Assembly: GCA_030068145.1 (NCBI GenBank)
Contig: JAPJBO010000284.1
Location: 62,001 to 126,000, forward strand
Direction of reading: 5' to 3'
DNA: 64,000 nucleotides
Source: Diplonema papillatum
Lineage: Eukaryota > Euglenozoa > Diplonemea > Diplonemida > Diplonemidae
Positions 11,486 through 21,700 of the stretch are shown here, one piece after another. A program made the translations under genes and the position numbers. Below the pieces are notes generated by a model. That model searched no databases. It saw only the letters and a program-made list of their open reading frames with translations, and was not told the DNA's origin. Position 1 is the stretch's first letter. Every line of letters starts with the position of its first letter.

Positions 11486-13231
11486 TCACAGTTCATCAGC
11501 CGCTGGCATGCCATCCGGCATGCATATCGTCCCCAGTTTCGTAGTCGGGTCCTGGCAGACGGCCTCAAAAATCTCCGGCAACTTTGCATCGAGGCGCACG
11601 AGCTCACTGAGCGTGATCTGTGTGGGTACGGGTGTCGCTGCTATATATGCACGCCGGTACGCAAACCTTTTCGAAAGCTGCGCACGGTGTTCTAATAGGT
11701 GACCTTAAACCGTATTTCGACGGGCACTTACAGATTAAATCTGGGTTTCTGTGACAGGCCTGACTCAATTTTCGAAGCGTCGTACGTGACGAATTTTTGG
11801 CCTCCAGAGCGGCAGTGGAAAGATACGTCAACAAATCGTTCCATTCCATATTTCTTGGAAACTTTTTGGTGTCCCACTAAAAAGACCGATTAAACCGGAC
11901 GTATATGTCCGACTCGTCGGTGAACTGACATTGTAGGGCAACCCGCAAGAATGTTAGTACTAAAAAGACCGATTAAACCGGACGTATATGTCCGACTCGT
12001 CGGTGAACTGACATTGTAGGGCAACCCGCAAGAATGTTAGTACTAAAAAGACCGATTAAACCGGACGTATATGTCCGACTCGTCGGTGAACTGACATTGT
12101 AGGGCAACCCGCAAGAATGTTAGTACTAAAAAGACCGATTAAACCGGACGTATATGTCCGACTCGTCGGTGAACTGACATTGTAGGGCAACCCGCAAGAA
12201 TGTTAGTACTAAAAAGACCGATTAAACCGGACGTATATGTCCGACTCGTCGGTGAACTGACATTGTAGGGCAACCCGCAAGAATGTTAGTACTAAAAAGA
12301 CCGATTAAACCGGACGTATATGTCCGACTCGTCGGTGAACTGACATTGTAGGGCAACCCGCAAGAATGTTAGTACTAAAAAGACCGATTAAACCGGACGT
12401 ATATGTCCGACTCGTCGGTGAACTGACATTGTAGGGCAACCCGCAAGAATGTTAGTACTAAAAAGACCGACGTATATGTCCGACTCGTCGGTGAACTGAC
12501 ATTGTAGGGCAACCCGCAAGAATGTTAGTACTAAAAAGACCGATTAAACCGGACGTATATGTCCGACTCGTCGGTGAACTGACATTGTAGGGCAACCCGC
12601 AAGAATGTTAGTACTAAAAAGACCGATTAAACCGGACGTATATGTCCGACGCGTCGGTAAACTGACATTGTAGGGCAACCCGCAAGAATGTTAGTACTAA
12701 AAAGACCGATTAAACCGGACGTATATGTCCGACTCGTCGGTGAACTGACATTGTAGGGCCACCCGCAGATTGTACAAACAGTCTGCAGACAAAGATTCAT
12801 GAGCACACCTCGAACACCTCCGCAAGGTCCTGAACAAACGTCATGAGGGTCCAGATGGGGTCACGTTCTAAGATGGTCAGCGACTCGAGGGCGGCGGGCG
12901 TCTGCTGGTTGAGCTCGCGCAGCACTGACATGCGGACGAAAACGCCGCGGCTCGCGTCTTGCTTCGATTCGTCTTGGACGACGAAAGCATAGCTCTGCCC
13001 CGCGTCGGTGATGGCCTTCTCGAAGGTCCAGTCGACGCGCTCCTCTTCGTACTTGAACGGCGGCTGCTGGTGCCGGCTGGCCTGCGAGTAGTGCTCGATT
13101 TCGGACGCCAACGCTCGGCAGGCCGCGCACCGCATGTAATCATTCCACTCCACGTCAACCGACAGTGTGCGCTGCGCGAGACACAGCGAAACCACCGCCA
13201 ATGCCGCCGCAACGCGCGCCGAGCATGTCAT
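11486..13231 (-). CDS. Canopy-like (DUF3456, saposin-like) ER luminal protein, two exons
   Basis: Exons are 12809-13231 and 11486-11617, joined in phase 0 (donor GAG|GTGTGC, acceptor CACACAG|ATC). They give 184 residues; human CNPY2, which this resembles, has 182. The protein opens with a signal peptide (MTCSARVAAALAVVSLCLA). Next comes CAACRALASEIEHY, which matches the canopy CxxC motif region closely. The second exon has two Cys (EAVCQDPTTKLGTIC) and ends in ADEL, a KDEL-type ER retention signal. Canopy proteins assist folding or export of membrane receptors in the ER. The central third shows little similarity to the animal proteins, so the family call rests on the ends, the length and the sorting signals. 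ATG at 13231 was chosen over an upstream in-frame Met because the signal peptide starts there. The 1191-nt intron carries an 83-bp satellite array. Confidence 0.7.
11876..12768 (-). repeat. 83-bp satellite, 11 copies, inside the canopy-like gene intron
   Basis: Units start at about 11876, 11959, 12042, 12125, 12208, 12291, 12374, 12457, 12530, 12613 and 12696. They are almost identical: the 12457 unit lacks 10 bp (ATTAAACCGG) and the 12613 unit has two substitutions. Each unit contains two short hairpins, GGAC-ATATAC-GTCC and CCGAC-GA-GTCGG. About 33 bases of each unit (TTAGTAC ... CTTGCGGGT ... GCCCTACAATG on the sense of the gene) also occur in the dispersed repeat K at about 980 and 16241. 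The units directly abut, with no variable spacers. Confidence 0.95.
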
Positions 13232-14083
13232 TATGACCCGGACTCTTTCAGTTTCACAACCGCGGGTACCTACGATCGTTCGAGCGGTTCGAAGCCGGCA
13301 CTGCAGTGACACACTCAAAACACCTTCCTTTCCGTTTTCCGCCCAAACACGAGCGATGAAAGTTATCAAATGCTGCAATCTAAATTGTGAGAAAGTGGTC
13401 TTTAGCAGGTGCGTGAAAGGCTCGCCTCAGACCCAAGAACTGGAGATTGGGCCAGGCCGTCTTCGCGTCGCGGTTTGTTTTGCTCTACTTGTTTTCTCGG
13501 GTGATTGGGGGGCAGGGGTAGGGCGGCTGCTCCGGCCGGCTGCTTCCTGCTGCGCTGTGTTACTTCTCACCACCAAATCCAAACCACATCACGTGGCTGT
13601 GCAGCAAAACGACAATTTAGCTTCTGGCTCCTGCGCTGCGATTCTTCTCACCACCAAATTCAAACCACAGCACGTGGCGCACAATCGAGCTTCCGGCTCC
13701 TGCTGCGCTGCGTTTCTTCTCACCACCAAATTCGAACCATTTCACGTGGCTGTGCAGTCAAACGACAACCGAGAGCAGAGAAATGAGAAACAACAGCACA
13801 CTGGACAGTGGCTCGCTTCCGACGTGCAGTCCGAAGTCTCTATGACGCGTCAGATTCGTGTGCCGAGCGAGGGGGGAAAGAAGGCGATGAGAGGTACTTG
13901 CTGTTGTGTTTGTCCAGCGTTGCACGCACATACAGGCAGATTAGCAGAGGCAATCGGCAACTTGTGTTATCGTCGAGATTACCTCTCCGTTCGTTGTACC
14001 GACGGCGAGGTTCTTCGGTTTTGGTTGGGGGAGAAAAAAGACAGACTGTCCCGCGCTCGCGTTTTCCTTGCTTTCTTTCTTTC
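13232..14083. repeat. Upstream spacer with a three-unit imperfect minisatellite
   Basis: At about 13545-13780 a unit of 72-80 bp is repeated three times, anchored by CACCACCAAA at 13569, 13649 and 13721 and sharing CACGTGG and GGCTCCTGC. The rest of the interval has overlapping open frames on both strands but no feature I can support. Confidence 0.7.
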
Positions 14084-14413
14084 CTACAGCTGGATCCGGC
14101 CGGGGGTCGCACAAGGGACTCGCAGCGGGCAACCCCCGCACGCAAGTTGGAAGGAGAAATGGTACTGAGCACTGCAGATGCTTCTGCAGAAACCACCGGC
14201 CCACACTACTACACGAAACACAACATGCAGGGCGTCCTCCCGCGCGGGGTCTGCGCTGAACCCAGCTTGCAGAGTCACCTTCGTCACAGGGGAGTCCGAC
14301 TGCTCCTCAAGACTGTTGAAAAGCCTGTCTATCTCAGGTGGAGCACTACGTTTTGCATACCAGCACAGCAATCCCCTGAGGAAGCGTCCTCGAGGCAGGC
14401 TCTCAGGAAACAC
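14084..14413 (-). CDS. Possible coding exon, unknown
   Basis: The minus-strand frame of 109 codons contains a stretch with protein-like composition (APPEIDRLFNSLEEQSD, then SPVTKVTLQAGFSADPAR) at about 14230-14350. A candidate 36-nt intron, GTATGC to GACAG, lies at about 14324-14359. Removing it keeps the frame and joins a Trp codon across the junction. No family is recognised and both ends are unclear. The alternative is chance open frame in repetitive intergenic DNA. Confidence 0.25.
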   Translation of the reverse strand: MFPESLPRGRFLRGLLCWYAKRSAPPEIDRLFNSLEEQSDSPVTKVTLQAGFSADPAREDALHVVFRVVVWAGGFCRSICSAQYHFSFQLACGGCPLRVPCATPGRIQL

Positions 14414-14904
14414 GTAGCGGCGCTCAGTGGCAATGAATCCCCACTACGGCAACAGGTGAAACGTGAAAGACTGTGAGGCCCCAATGTCGACGACTACACT
14501 GACTGACACCAGAACCCAGGAGGAAATGTAGTAGTTTAGTGTTTGGGCAGACGCTTGCTTTTGTGTGTGCAGGGCATCAAGTCTTCTTCGAGGAACTTCA
14601 CAGCTTTGTTTCCGACTTGCCGCCGGGGGCAGCTCAACATTCCTTCGTTTTCCCTCCAGGCTCACGTCCGCAGTCATTATTCTTGCTTCATGGAGGTTTG
14701 GTTGGTTGATTATTTTGACCCTGGCGCACGCGCCTTTTGTTTCTCAGCAGGAGCGGGCACGGCTCCATGGACTGAAGGTTAGAGCAGCTGTAGCGCACAT
14801 CGACAATTCACGCACACGTGGCTCGCGAGAGGGCTTTTCCGGAAGCGTCGGCTACTCCCGCGAGCCCCTCCCCTTCAGGAAGGGGGTGCTTTTTTTTTTT
14901 TGAA
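14414..14904. other. Intergenic, nothing recognised
   Basis: No gene, RNA or repeat I can support. It ends in a short T-rich tract at about 14889-14901, just before the repeat E copy. Confidence 0.4.
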
Positions 14905-15095
14905 GAACATTTCCGGAGTTGGGGCGTGCACTGATAAACGAAGTCACGGACGATCAGCATCAACTGATCGAAGGTGGTGAAAATGGTCCGGCCGAATATA
15001 TTCTTCTTTCTTCGCGTGCACGGGGGGTTTCCTGTATTAGCACTTTGTTGGCTTCGTTTTTTTCGTTCATGTGCAACCGTTGTTCCGGAAATGTT
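14905..15095. repeat. Repeat E, copy 1: MITE-like element with perfect ends
   Basis: It begins GAACATTTCCGGA and ends TTCCGGAAATGTT, its inverted form. Shared internal landmarks are GCACTGATAAACGAAG and GTGCAACCGTTGTTCCGG. Copies lie at 23236-23453, a 104-bp internally shortened form at 32289-32392, and a fragment near 55484-55560. No coding capacity. Confidence 0.85.
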
Positions 15096-15112
15096 GTTTT
15101 CGGTGAATTAAT

Positions 15113-15694
15113 TCTTTTGAAAGAGATTGAGCCTGGCGCGGCCTTGAACAACACGCACAAGAAAAGGTTGTAACCCTGACGCACCACGGAGAGTGGACTT
15201 TCCTCTTTTCTAGCGTTTATTGTGGTTTAGAGGTTCGGTGTTTTAGGGTCTCCGGTTGACCATTGAGGCTGTGAGGCGGGTGGTATGTGGGTAGTAGGTA
15301 TGCTTAAATACGGCTAGCCATGTTTGTAAGTGTTGCGACCGACACCAAGAAGAAATTCGCTTTGAATTTAGTCTTGGGCCCCCCACGCGCATGCATGTTG
15401 AGCTCTTTTGAAAGAGATTGAGCCTGGCGCGGCCTTGAACAACACGCACAAGAAAAGGTTGTAACCCTGACGCACCACGGAGAGTTGACTTTTTCTCTTT
15501 TCTAGCGTTTATTGTGGTTTAGAGGTTCCGTGTTTTAGGGTCTCCGGTTGACCATTGAGGCTGTGAGGAGGGTGGTATGTGGGTAGTAGGTATGCTTAAA
15601 TACGGCTAGCCATGTTTGTAAGTGTTGCGACCGACACCAAGAAGAGATTCGCTTTGAATTTAGTCTTGGGCCCCCCACGCGCATGCATGTTGAG
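15113..15694. repeat. 291-bp tandem duplication containing repeat C
   Basis: Two units, 15113-15403 and 15404-15694, are almost identical. The second half of each is repeat C: GTGGTTTAGAGGTTC, GGTCTCCGGTTGACCATTG, GGCTAGCCATGTTTGTAAG, then GCATGCATGTTGAGCA. A third, nearly identical copy of C alone lies at 55761-55947. More degraded relatives with TTTAAAGTCTCCGGGTGACC-like blocks lie near 17250, 18490, 27730 and 63420. Confidence 0.95.
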
Positions 15695-16400
15695 CAGGGG
15701 TTGCCATGCAGCTCGTATCGGTCTGTAATATGCGTTCTTACTTCCTTTGGGTTGAGGAGGACGTGCGGTGGGAGGGTCGGGTAGTAGAAAGAGAAGGTGA
15801 AGGGCTAAAAAAAAAATATTTCTTTTTGCGTAAGTGGCGACTGCTTGTTGTCCTCCGCAGTTAAGGTACTCTGAATACACTCTGGCATCGTGGCTGGTTA
15901 TCTGGTCGTAGCTCCTGGTTTGCGGTGTTTAGTTTTGCACCACGGTTTGTGGTGTCGTAGGCTTTTTTTCCTGAAACAGCGTTTGTTGTAATCGTATCAC
16001 AAACAAACCAGCGAGTCTGGGCGAGACGATGGGGCAGTGTGGACACTAATATGTGAGCCCTCAACGACTTTGCAAGTTGTCAAGGGAGGGGAGGCGTGGG
16101 CAGCTGCACGCGGGGCAGACTCGCAGGGGGAACGACGAAACGAGCCAGAAGAAATGACATCATCCCGCTGCGAGAAGGGCAGGGCGGGAGCAACGTCGTG
16201 TGTGGGCAGCTTCCTGCGTTTCCACCCCGCGGATTTTGTAGTACTAACAAATCTTGCGGGTTCCCCTTCAATGTATTGCGCAAGCTAAAAAGACGTAGGC
16301 AGCGTGTTTTGGTGGTTGATCAAAATTCCTTACCTGAATATACACAGGGTAAATACAAGTGGGAAAACGACCACCCGGCACGCACAAACCAAACGAAGCG
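15695..16400. other. Intergenic with repeat K, copy 2
   Basis: No gene recognised before 16.4 kb. At about 16236-16400 repeat K is present: GTACTAACAAATCTTGCGGG, then a GTGTTTTGGTGGTTGATC block and CACAGGGTAAATACAAGTGG. Relative to the copy at 935-1145 the second half is inverted, so K may be composite. Confidence 0.6.
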
Positions 16401-16403
16401 CCT

Positions 16404-16890
16404 GTCTATTTTCCTTGGCAGCACCGCTTGCAGGGCCTCCTGCGCGGCTTCCACGGCCAGGGTGGAATTGGAGGAACGTGCTCGAAACGGGGTGTACTCA
16501 ACACTGTGCGCCGTCTGCTTCCACGGCCAGGGTGGAATTGGAGGAACTCGTCGAGCGAATACATGACTCTCACCCTCTGTGGATAGTGCTGATGTAGGCG
16601 GTGCTGGTGTCGGTGACAATGTACAACGCCCGGAAGGGTTGCAATAAGGTAGAGATATGCAGTCAGAGTTTGTCTTGCACGGAAACTCACACAAGAAGTC
16701 GTGCGGGTCGCCATCCGAAACCTCAATCCAACCTCCCAAATGATCCATGAGAACGGCGCTACGTGCTCGAAACTGTGCGCCGTCTGCTTCGTGTTTCGGA
16801 TAACGGACGGTGTAGGTCCGTGGTGCGCTTGCCAAATCTTCTTTGTCTGTTGAACACTGCAACGGCAGAGCTGCACTTGGTGCTGGACTA
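16404..16890 (-). pseudogene. Possible C-type-lectin-like exon with duplicated fragments downstream
   Basis: After a good acceptor (CTCTGCCGTTGCAG, plus-strand complement near 16862) the minus frame reads CSTDKEDLAS, then AVLMDHLGGWIEVSDGDP and HDFLCEF. The spacing of GGW, the following polar loop and the FLCEF block resembles the end of a C-type lectin fold. A short Cys-rich tail (CKTNSDC, PYCNPSGRC) follows. Further downstream on the minus strand, parts of the exon recur: the CACGGCCAGGGTGGAATTGG block appears twice (16446 and 16517), and the GCAGACGGCGCACAG block appears near 16500 and 16780. I could not find the 5' exons or a clean donor, so this may be a remnant or one exon of a surface protein. 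Confidence 0.4.
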
Positions 16891-17579
16891 TTACAGCGGA
16901 GCTGGAGCGTCGGAAGGTACACGGGCTCCGATTAGCCGCCAGTGGCCAGCGGTGCACATTAGTAGGTCTTCACCAGCGGTGCCAGGTTCCGACCATCACG
17001 CAGGAGACTACCTGGGACCCCCCGGGTGTCCCAGGTTTTACCCGGTCCGTCTTTTACCCGTTCCAGCTTTAGTCCAGTTCAACACTATTCCGAGTACGGT
17101 AGTTCGCTTGAGAATTCTTGCTCGGGAAGGACGTAACGTCGTTTTCCTGATCGGGCAACAGGAGACGATACGCGGGCGAAAACACCTGCTTGTCCCGCAT
17201 TGCGAAACCGAGGAAAGGCTTTTAGAGTGCAAGTCCGCTTAGGGATCCGGAGTTTTAAAGTCTCCGGGTGACCATTGTCGTAAAGGTTCCTTTAAGGTAT
17301 AGTATGTTAGCATGGGTATCGTATCTGCTGTAGTGGCAGTACGTGTACTTTGTGCGTGTATCTTTGTTGCCTATTGCCGACTATACGACTTATTTTAGCG
17401 CGCTTTTAGCGCGCTTTTAGCGCTTTTGTCGGATGTAGACGATACATCAAGCTCCAGCTGGTATGTGGGTGGTGGAACGCATCAGGACCATTCAAAAGTC
17501 CTGTAATTCCGGCTAGGTGTCACTCCACAATACAGAATTCCTGGTGTTCTGATTTGGGCAACACCATTTGTGATCACAA
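16891..17579. other. Intergenic, no supported gene
   Basis: A minus-strand frame around 17090-17205 (beginning MRDKQVFSPAYRLLLPDQE) has protein-like composition but no supporting splice sites I trust. A degraded repeat C trace (AAAGTCTCCGGGTGACCATTG) lies at about 17255-17280. The motif TTTTAGCGCGC is repeated at about 17393-17420. Confidence 0.4.
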
Positions 17580-17790
17580 TTGTTTTGGCAGAAAGAAGTT
17601 TCTTGGTTGCGTTGCATGGGGGAAGAGGCGCGTCTGCAGCATTACTTGAGGGGTGAAGGGCCCTGGTCCTTCGAAGAAATGGACACCGGGGCTATCCACC
17701 ATCTATACAATGTTGGGAAGCACTTGCTGAAATCCGACTTGTCCACAATTCTATGCGGTTTGCGGTTTGCGGACATCAGAATACCGTAAG
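17580..17790 (+). CDS. Possible plus-strand exon, unknown
   Basis: A frame with protein-like composition (GEEARLQHYLRGEGPWSFEE, then GAIHHLYNVGKHLL) ends at a possible donor ACC|GTAAGA near 17788. If real it is transcribed against the rest of the array. No family recognised. It may pair with the frame at 18123-18291, but the phases do not match directly. Weak call. Confidence 0.25.
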
Positions 17791-18122
17791 AACTTGTATG
17801 TTTTTGCTTGAGGACGCGTGCTGACGAATGGACACGAAGGGCGTATTCACGGGTGGTGATTCTATCGACAAGACCGCAGGAGAGCCTTGCAGTTGTGAAT
17901 CACTGAGGGGTCGCAGCGGAACGAATCAACGAATCCGTTTGGAGAGCCCCAGACAAGCATCGTGAGAACCCAAATTGCTGAGAGCTGCTTGATTCCTGAA
18001 ATTCCGAATTGGCAGACTGTTGGATGGAATCCTAGACGTAAATATATGCGAGGCGCCAGACTACGGCACATCAGGGTCTCGTAAGAAGAAGAACTTGAAT
18101 TCCTTTGAGCCGCTTGACCTGA

Positions 18123-18291
18123 TAATTGACAGAATCCGACTTCGACGAAAATCCATGCGAGCCTTTTCGCAGGGAAAGTATCCCCTGGGAGGGGGTGAGT
18201 CTCGCACAGTTTGCAAGACAAGAAAATCGGCGCAAACACACCCCTGCCGGTGGAGGGGAGTGTCTCAGCTTGAATTGCTGGTTCACGAGGA
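18123..18291 (+). CDS. Possible plus-strand exon, unknown
   Basis: After a possible acceptor (TAATTGACAG) the frame reads SDFDENPCEPFRRES, then GVSLAQFARQENRR and LNCWFTRIFQ, up to a possible donor CAG|GTGAGG. No family recognised. A degraded repeat C trace lies just downstream near 18480-18510. This is a weak call based on composition and flanking splice-like motifs. Confidence 0.2.
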
Positions 18292-18772
18292 TATTCCAGG
18301 TGAGGGACGCTACAGCGTTGAGGTTGGGGCGACGGTTTGGCAACAGGTGCAACGAAGCGAACTACTGCCGGGCGCTGGCATGCGTTTCTTCAAGGAGTTT
18401 CGGACTCCGAAAACGCCACCTGTTTGGATTCGTTTCGATGGAACGATATTTTTCCAGGTTAAAACTCATTGGAGATTCCGGCATTTTAAAGACTCCGAAT
18501 GACCGGCCAAATGGGTTCCTTCGAAGCAAATAAGTAGTGTGAGGATTTTCATCATTCACAGTGATGATGCGCCGTGGTAATACTTCCGTCCCACCTTTCG
18601 GAGAACAGAAACGACCGAGCCTAGACCTGATAGTACGTGCCTGTGCTAGCCTACGATAGCTGTTAGGCTGTGATACACAGAATCAGGCAGTTTGATGCAC
18701 TTCCAGGGGATAGGGGTAGACTGGCTCAATGACAACGCCGCCCGCGGAGTTCAGGTATCAATCATTCAGGTA

Positions 18773-21700
18773 TCAATCATAAAGGATCAAAGCCCTATCG
18801 TAGTAGTAAACCTCAGCCTGAGTAAAAGGATGTCCGCCTGGTAAAGCGAATGACCGCATCCCGCGCACGGTTGCGTTGGGGATGAACGGATTGAAGGAGC
18901 TACACACCGTGAAACTATTCGGGTCCGCCGACACGACGACACCGCTGACCTGCTCACCGTCGATCTCCGCAACTATGCTCTGCCCCACGCCCTTCATCTG
19001 TCGCCGAGCAAAGGCTTTGGTGAGATCCTGTGGGGTGCGGGAGTGGAGCTGAAGGTCTCCTGCGGCCCTGGCTGGCCATTACGTCGCTCCTCACGTGTTA
19101 GCAGTATCCAGGCCTTACGTTCAGCATGCTGAACGTACTGATTTCAGCACGTTAATATTCTTAGTTTCTTTTTGTACACATGCTGAATCAGTACGTGTAC
19201 ACATGCTGAATCAGTACGTGTACACATGCTGAATCAGTACGTGTACACATGCTGAATCAGTACGTGTACACATGCTGAATCAGTACGTGTACACATGCTG
19301 AATCAGTACGTGTACACATGCTGAATCAGTACGTGTACACATGCTGAATCAGTACGTATACACGTGCTGAAATCAGTACGTTATCAGCACGGACTATCTT
19401 TTCTGCAGATTCACCTGGGGAATCAACCACCAGTAACGGCAGATCCTGCTGTTGCTTACCGCGACACTGGAGGGTTGAGGCCGGAGAGGAGGCAGAGGCA
19501 AAGACATGCAACACTGGCAGGTGAGCCCCCTATGCGCTATTTCTGTTTTGCCTGACCCTAGGTACTGATTTTCAGTAGGTATTTAGCTCCAAGACAAAAG
19601 AGCTGCGTAAGCCCTCGAAGTATCCCAAGGTCGGGTTTTTTGTATAAGCACTTGCTTTGTAGGAAAATACTTGAGGAGGCTGCCAGCTGCAAAAGATCAA
19701 ACGAGGTAAATGTGCTGTAGCCCACGAAACACAGGTGAATCTGGGTTCAGTGGCGGGCGTAAGCGTTCAACGAAAAGACTTACTTTGTAGTTGTATTGTT
19801 TCTCCCCCTCTAGCCTCCTTCGAAGTAAGCACAAGACAGCCCCTCGAATATTTTCAGGGCGCTTGAGCTGCGCCCTCACTGCGCCAAAGTTTTCTCGGGT
19901 GCACTTCTCATGTTGCATCAGCTGGTCTTTGCCCCACGGGGTTCGTTCTGCGCAAGCTGACGAAGACGAATGGTGGGTCGTACGAGCCCGTTTGGAGCTC
20001 ATAGCGTGGTGTCCGATCTGCTCCGTTTTTCAAATTGCCTGATCCACGGACACATCAAGCGGACCTCCTCAAGGGTGGAACCTGTGCCGACAGGATCTAC
20101 CCTAAAAGTCCCCAAAGCTGCATTGGATTGCCTGTTGCTGTACGCCGCTGTCAAACGGGGGTGGACTGGTTTGTGGATGGCGGGGCAGACCTGAACTTCG
20201 GGGGGAGAGGTTCAAAAGTTCAGGACGCCCCGGCTGCGACTCGCAGTTCATACATCGGGTGGAGATATTCGTGTTCCCCTGTCGCCGCTCGATACCCGCA
20301 CGAGTGTGAACGCTTACTTTGCGACGACCGTCTGACAGAAGCGCCGTTGTGCCGCGTACCTTGAGCACATCTTGTTGACGCCCACGCAAAGCAGCGGGTT
20401 TGCACAAGAAGGCCCTTCGGTTGGCACAACCGTTCTCAAACCGCACACAAACAATGACAAGAAAGCACGGTACCGTATTGTTTTGGAGCACATCCGGGTA
20501 GTCTGCGACCCACTCGATTAAAGAAGCGCCTTGTGCCGCGTACTTCGAGCACATCTTGTTGAGAACTACGGTCAAAGGGTACCGTCCGGAGGCGACATGT
20601 TCAACTAGGTCGGGAACCTGTGTGTGTGGGTGTGTACGTGTGTGTGTGTGTGTGATTGCGGTGCCGTCAGTGGGCTAGTGGCGTGACGTCGTCCCGGCGG
20701 CAGTCATAGCCCCATGGTCGGTGTTCTTCCCCTTCGTTTATTTGTAAGTATCCGCTTTGGTTTCACCTTTTGTTTGAGATGGAGATGCACGAGCCGGACC
20801 GGAGCAAGGGGTCGACAAAAGCCCCATAGAGCCAGCAGTGCGTGAGGCCTGACAAACGAAGCGAATTCACGCATCAACCAACATCCCGCGTCGGGCTTGC
20901 TGACCAAGTAACCTCGATGTGTCTTCACTTCAATCACGACGTCAACATCAACCGTGCGTCCGAGGGTGGACTATCAGGGAGGAAAATCTTTGTTTAATGT
21001 TTAGGCAGAGCACTGCCTCTCATGCATGGTTGATGCTAGCATCAAGTCTTCTTCGAGGAAGATGTCGTCTAGGAAAGGGATGCAAAATAGAAAATAGAAA
21101 GTTGTAAAGAGGGGAGTGTACGGCTCCCAAAGTGGGGAATGAAACCTTGAGGGACTAGCCCCCTGTATTTTTTTCACCGCGGTGTTGTGTGCACCTCGTT
21201 CTTCGTCTCGGAGGGGGAGCACATTGAAAAAGAGGCACACCTTATACAAACACGACGGGTCGTAAAGGATGTAGAAGCATTCCATGCGGTGCTTTAGTAC
21301 CCCTCGCGCCTGCGGTTGGGAATGTTTTGCGAACGAAAATACTCGAGGGACTGCCTTGTGCTCATTTCGAAGGAGGCTAGAGGGGGAGAAAACAATACAA
21401 CTACAAAGTGGGTCTTTTTTGTTGAACGCTTACGCCCGCCACTAAACCCAGGGTTACCTGTGTTTCGTGTGGGCTACAGCACATTTACCTCCTTTGATCT
21501 ATCGCAACTGGCAGTCTCCTCAAGCATTTCCTACAAAGCAGGTGCTTATACAAAAGAAGTGCGTAGTTTTGCTATATTACAAGTCGACAACTTGTTTTGT
21601 GTTGAGGTATCGACGCGTGGGTGCTGCCAGGTTTACTCCAAACCGTACACCGCGAGAGTAGGAAAAAGGAGTAAAGGCCGCACTACCCTGAGCCCAAAAT

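Noticed and set aside
11876..12768. CRISPR array
   Set aside because: The 83-bp units abut without variable spacers, and the host is eukaryotic.
11876..12768. Hammerhead ribozyme or spliced-leader RNA repeat
   Set aside because: No CUGANGA/GAAA core on either strand, and no spliced-leader sequence followed by GT that I recognise.
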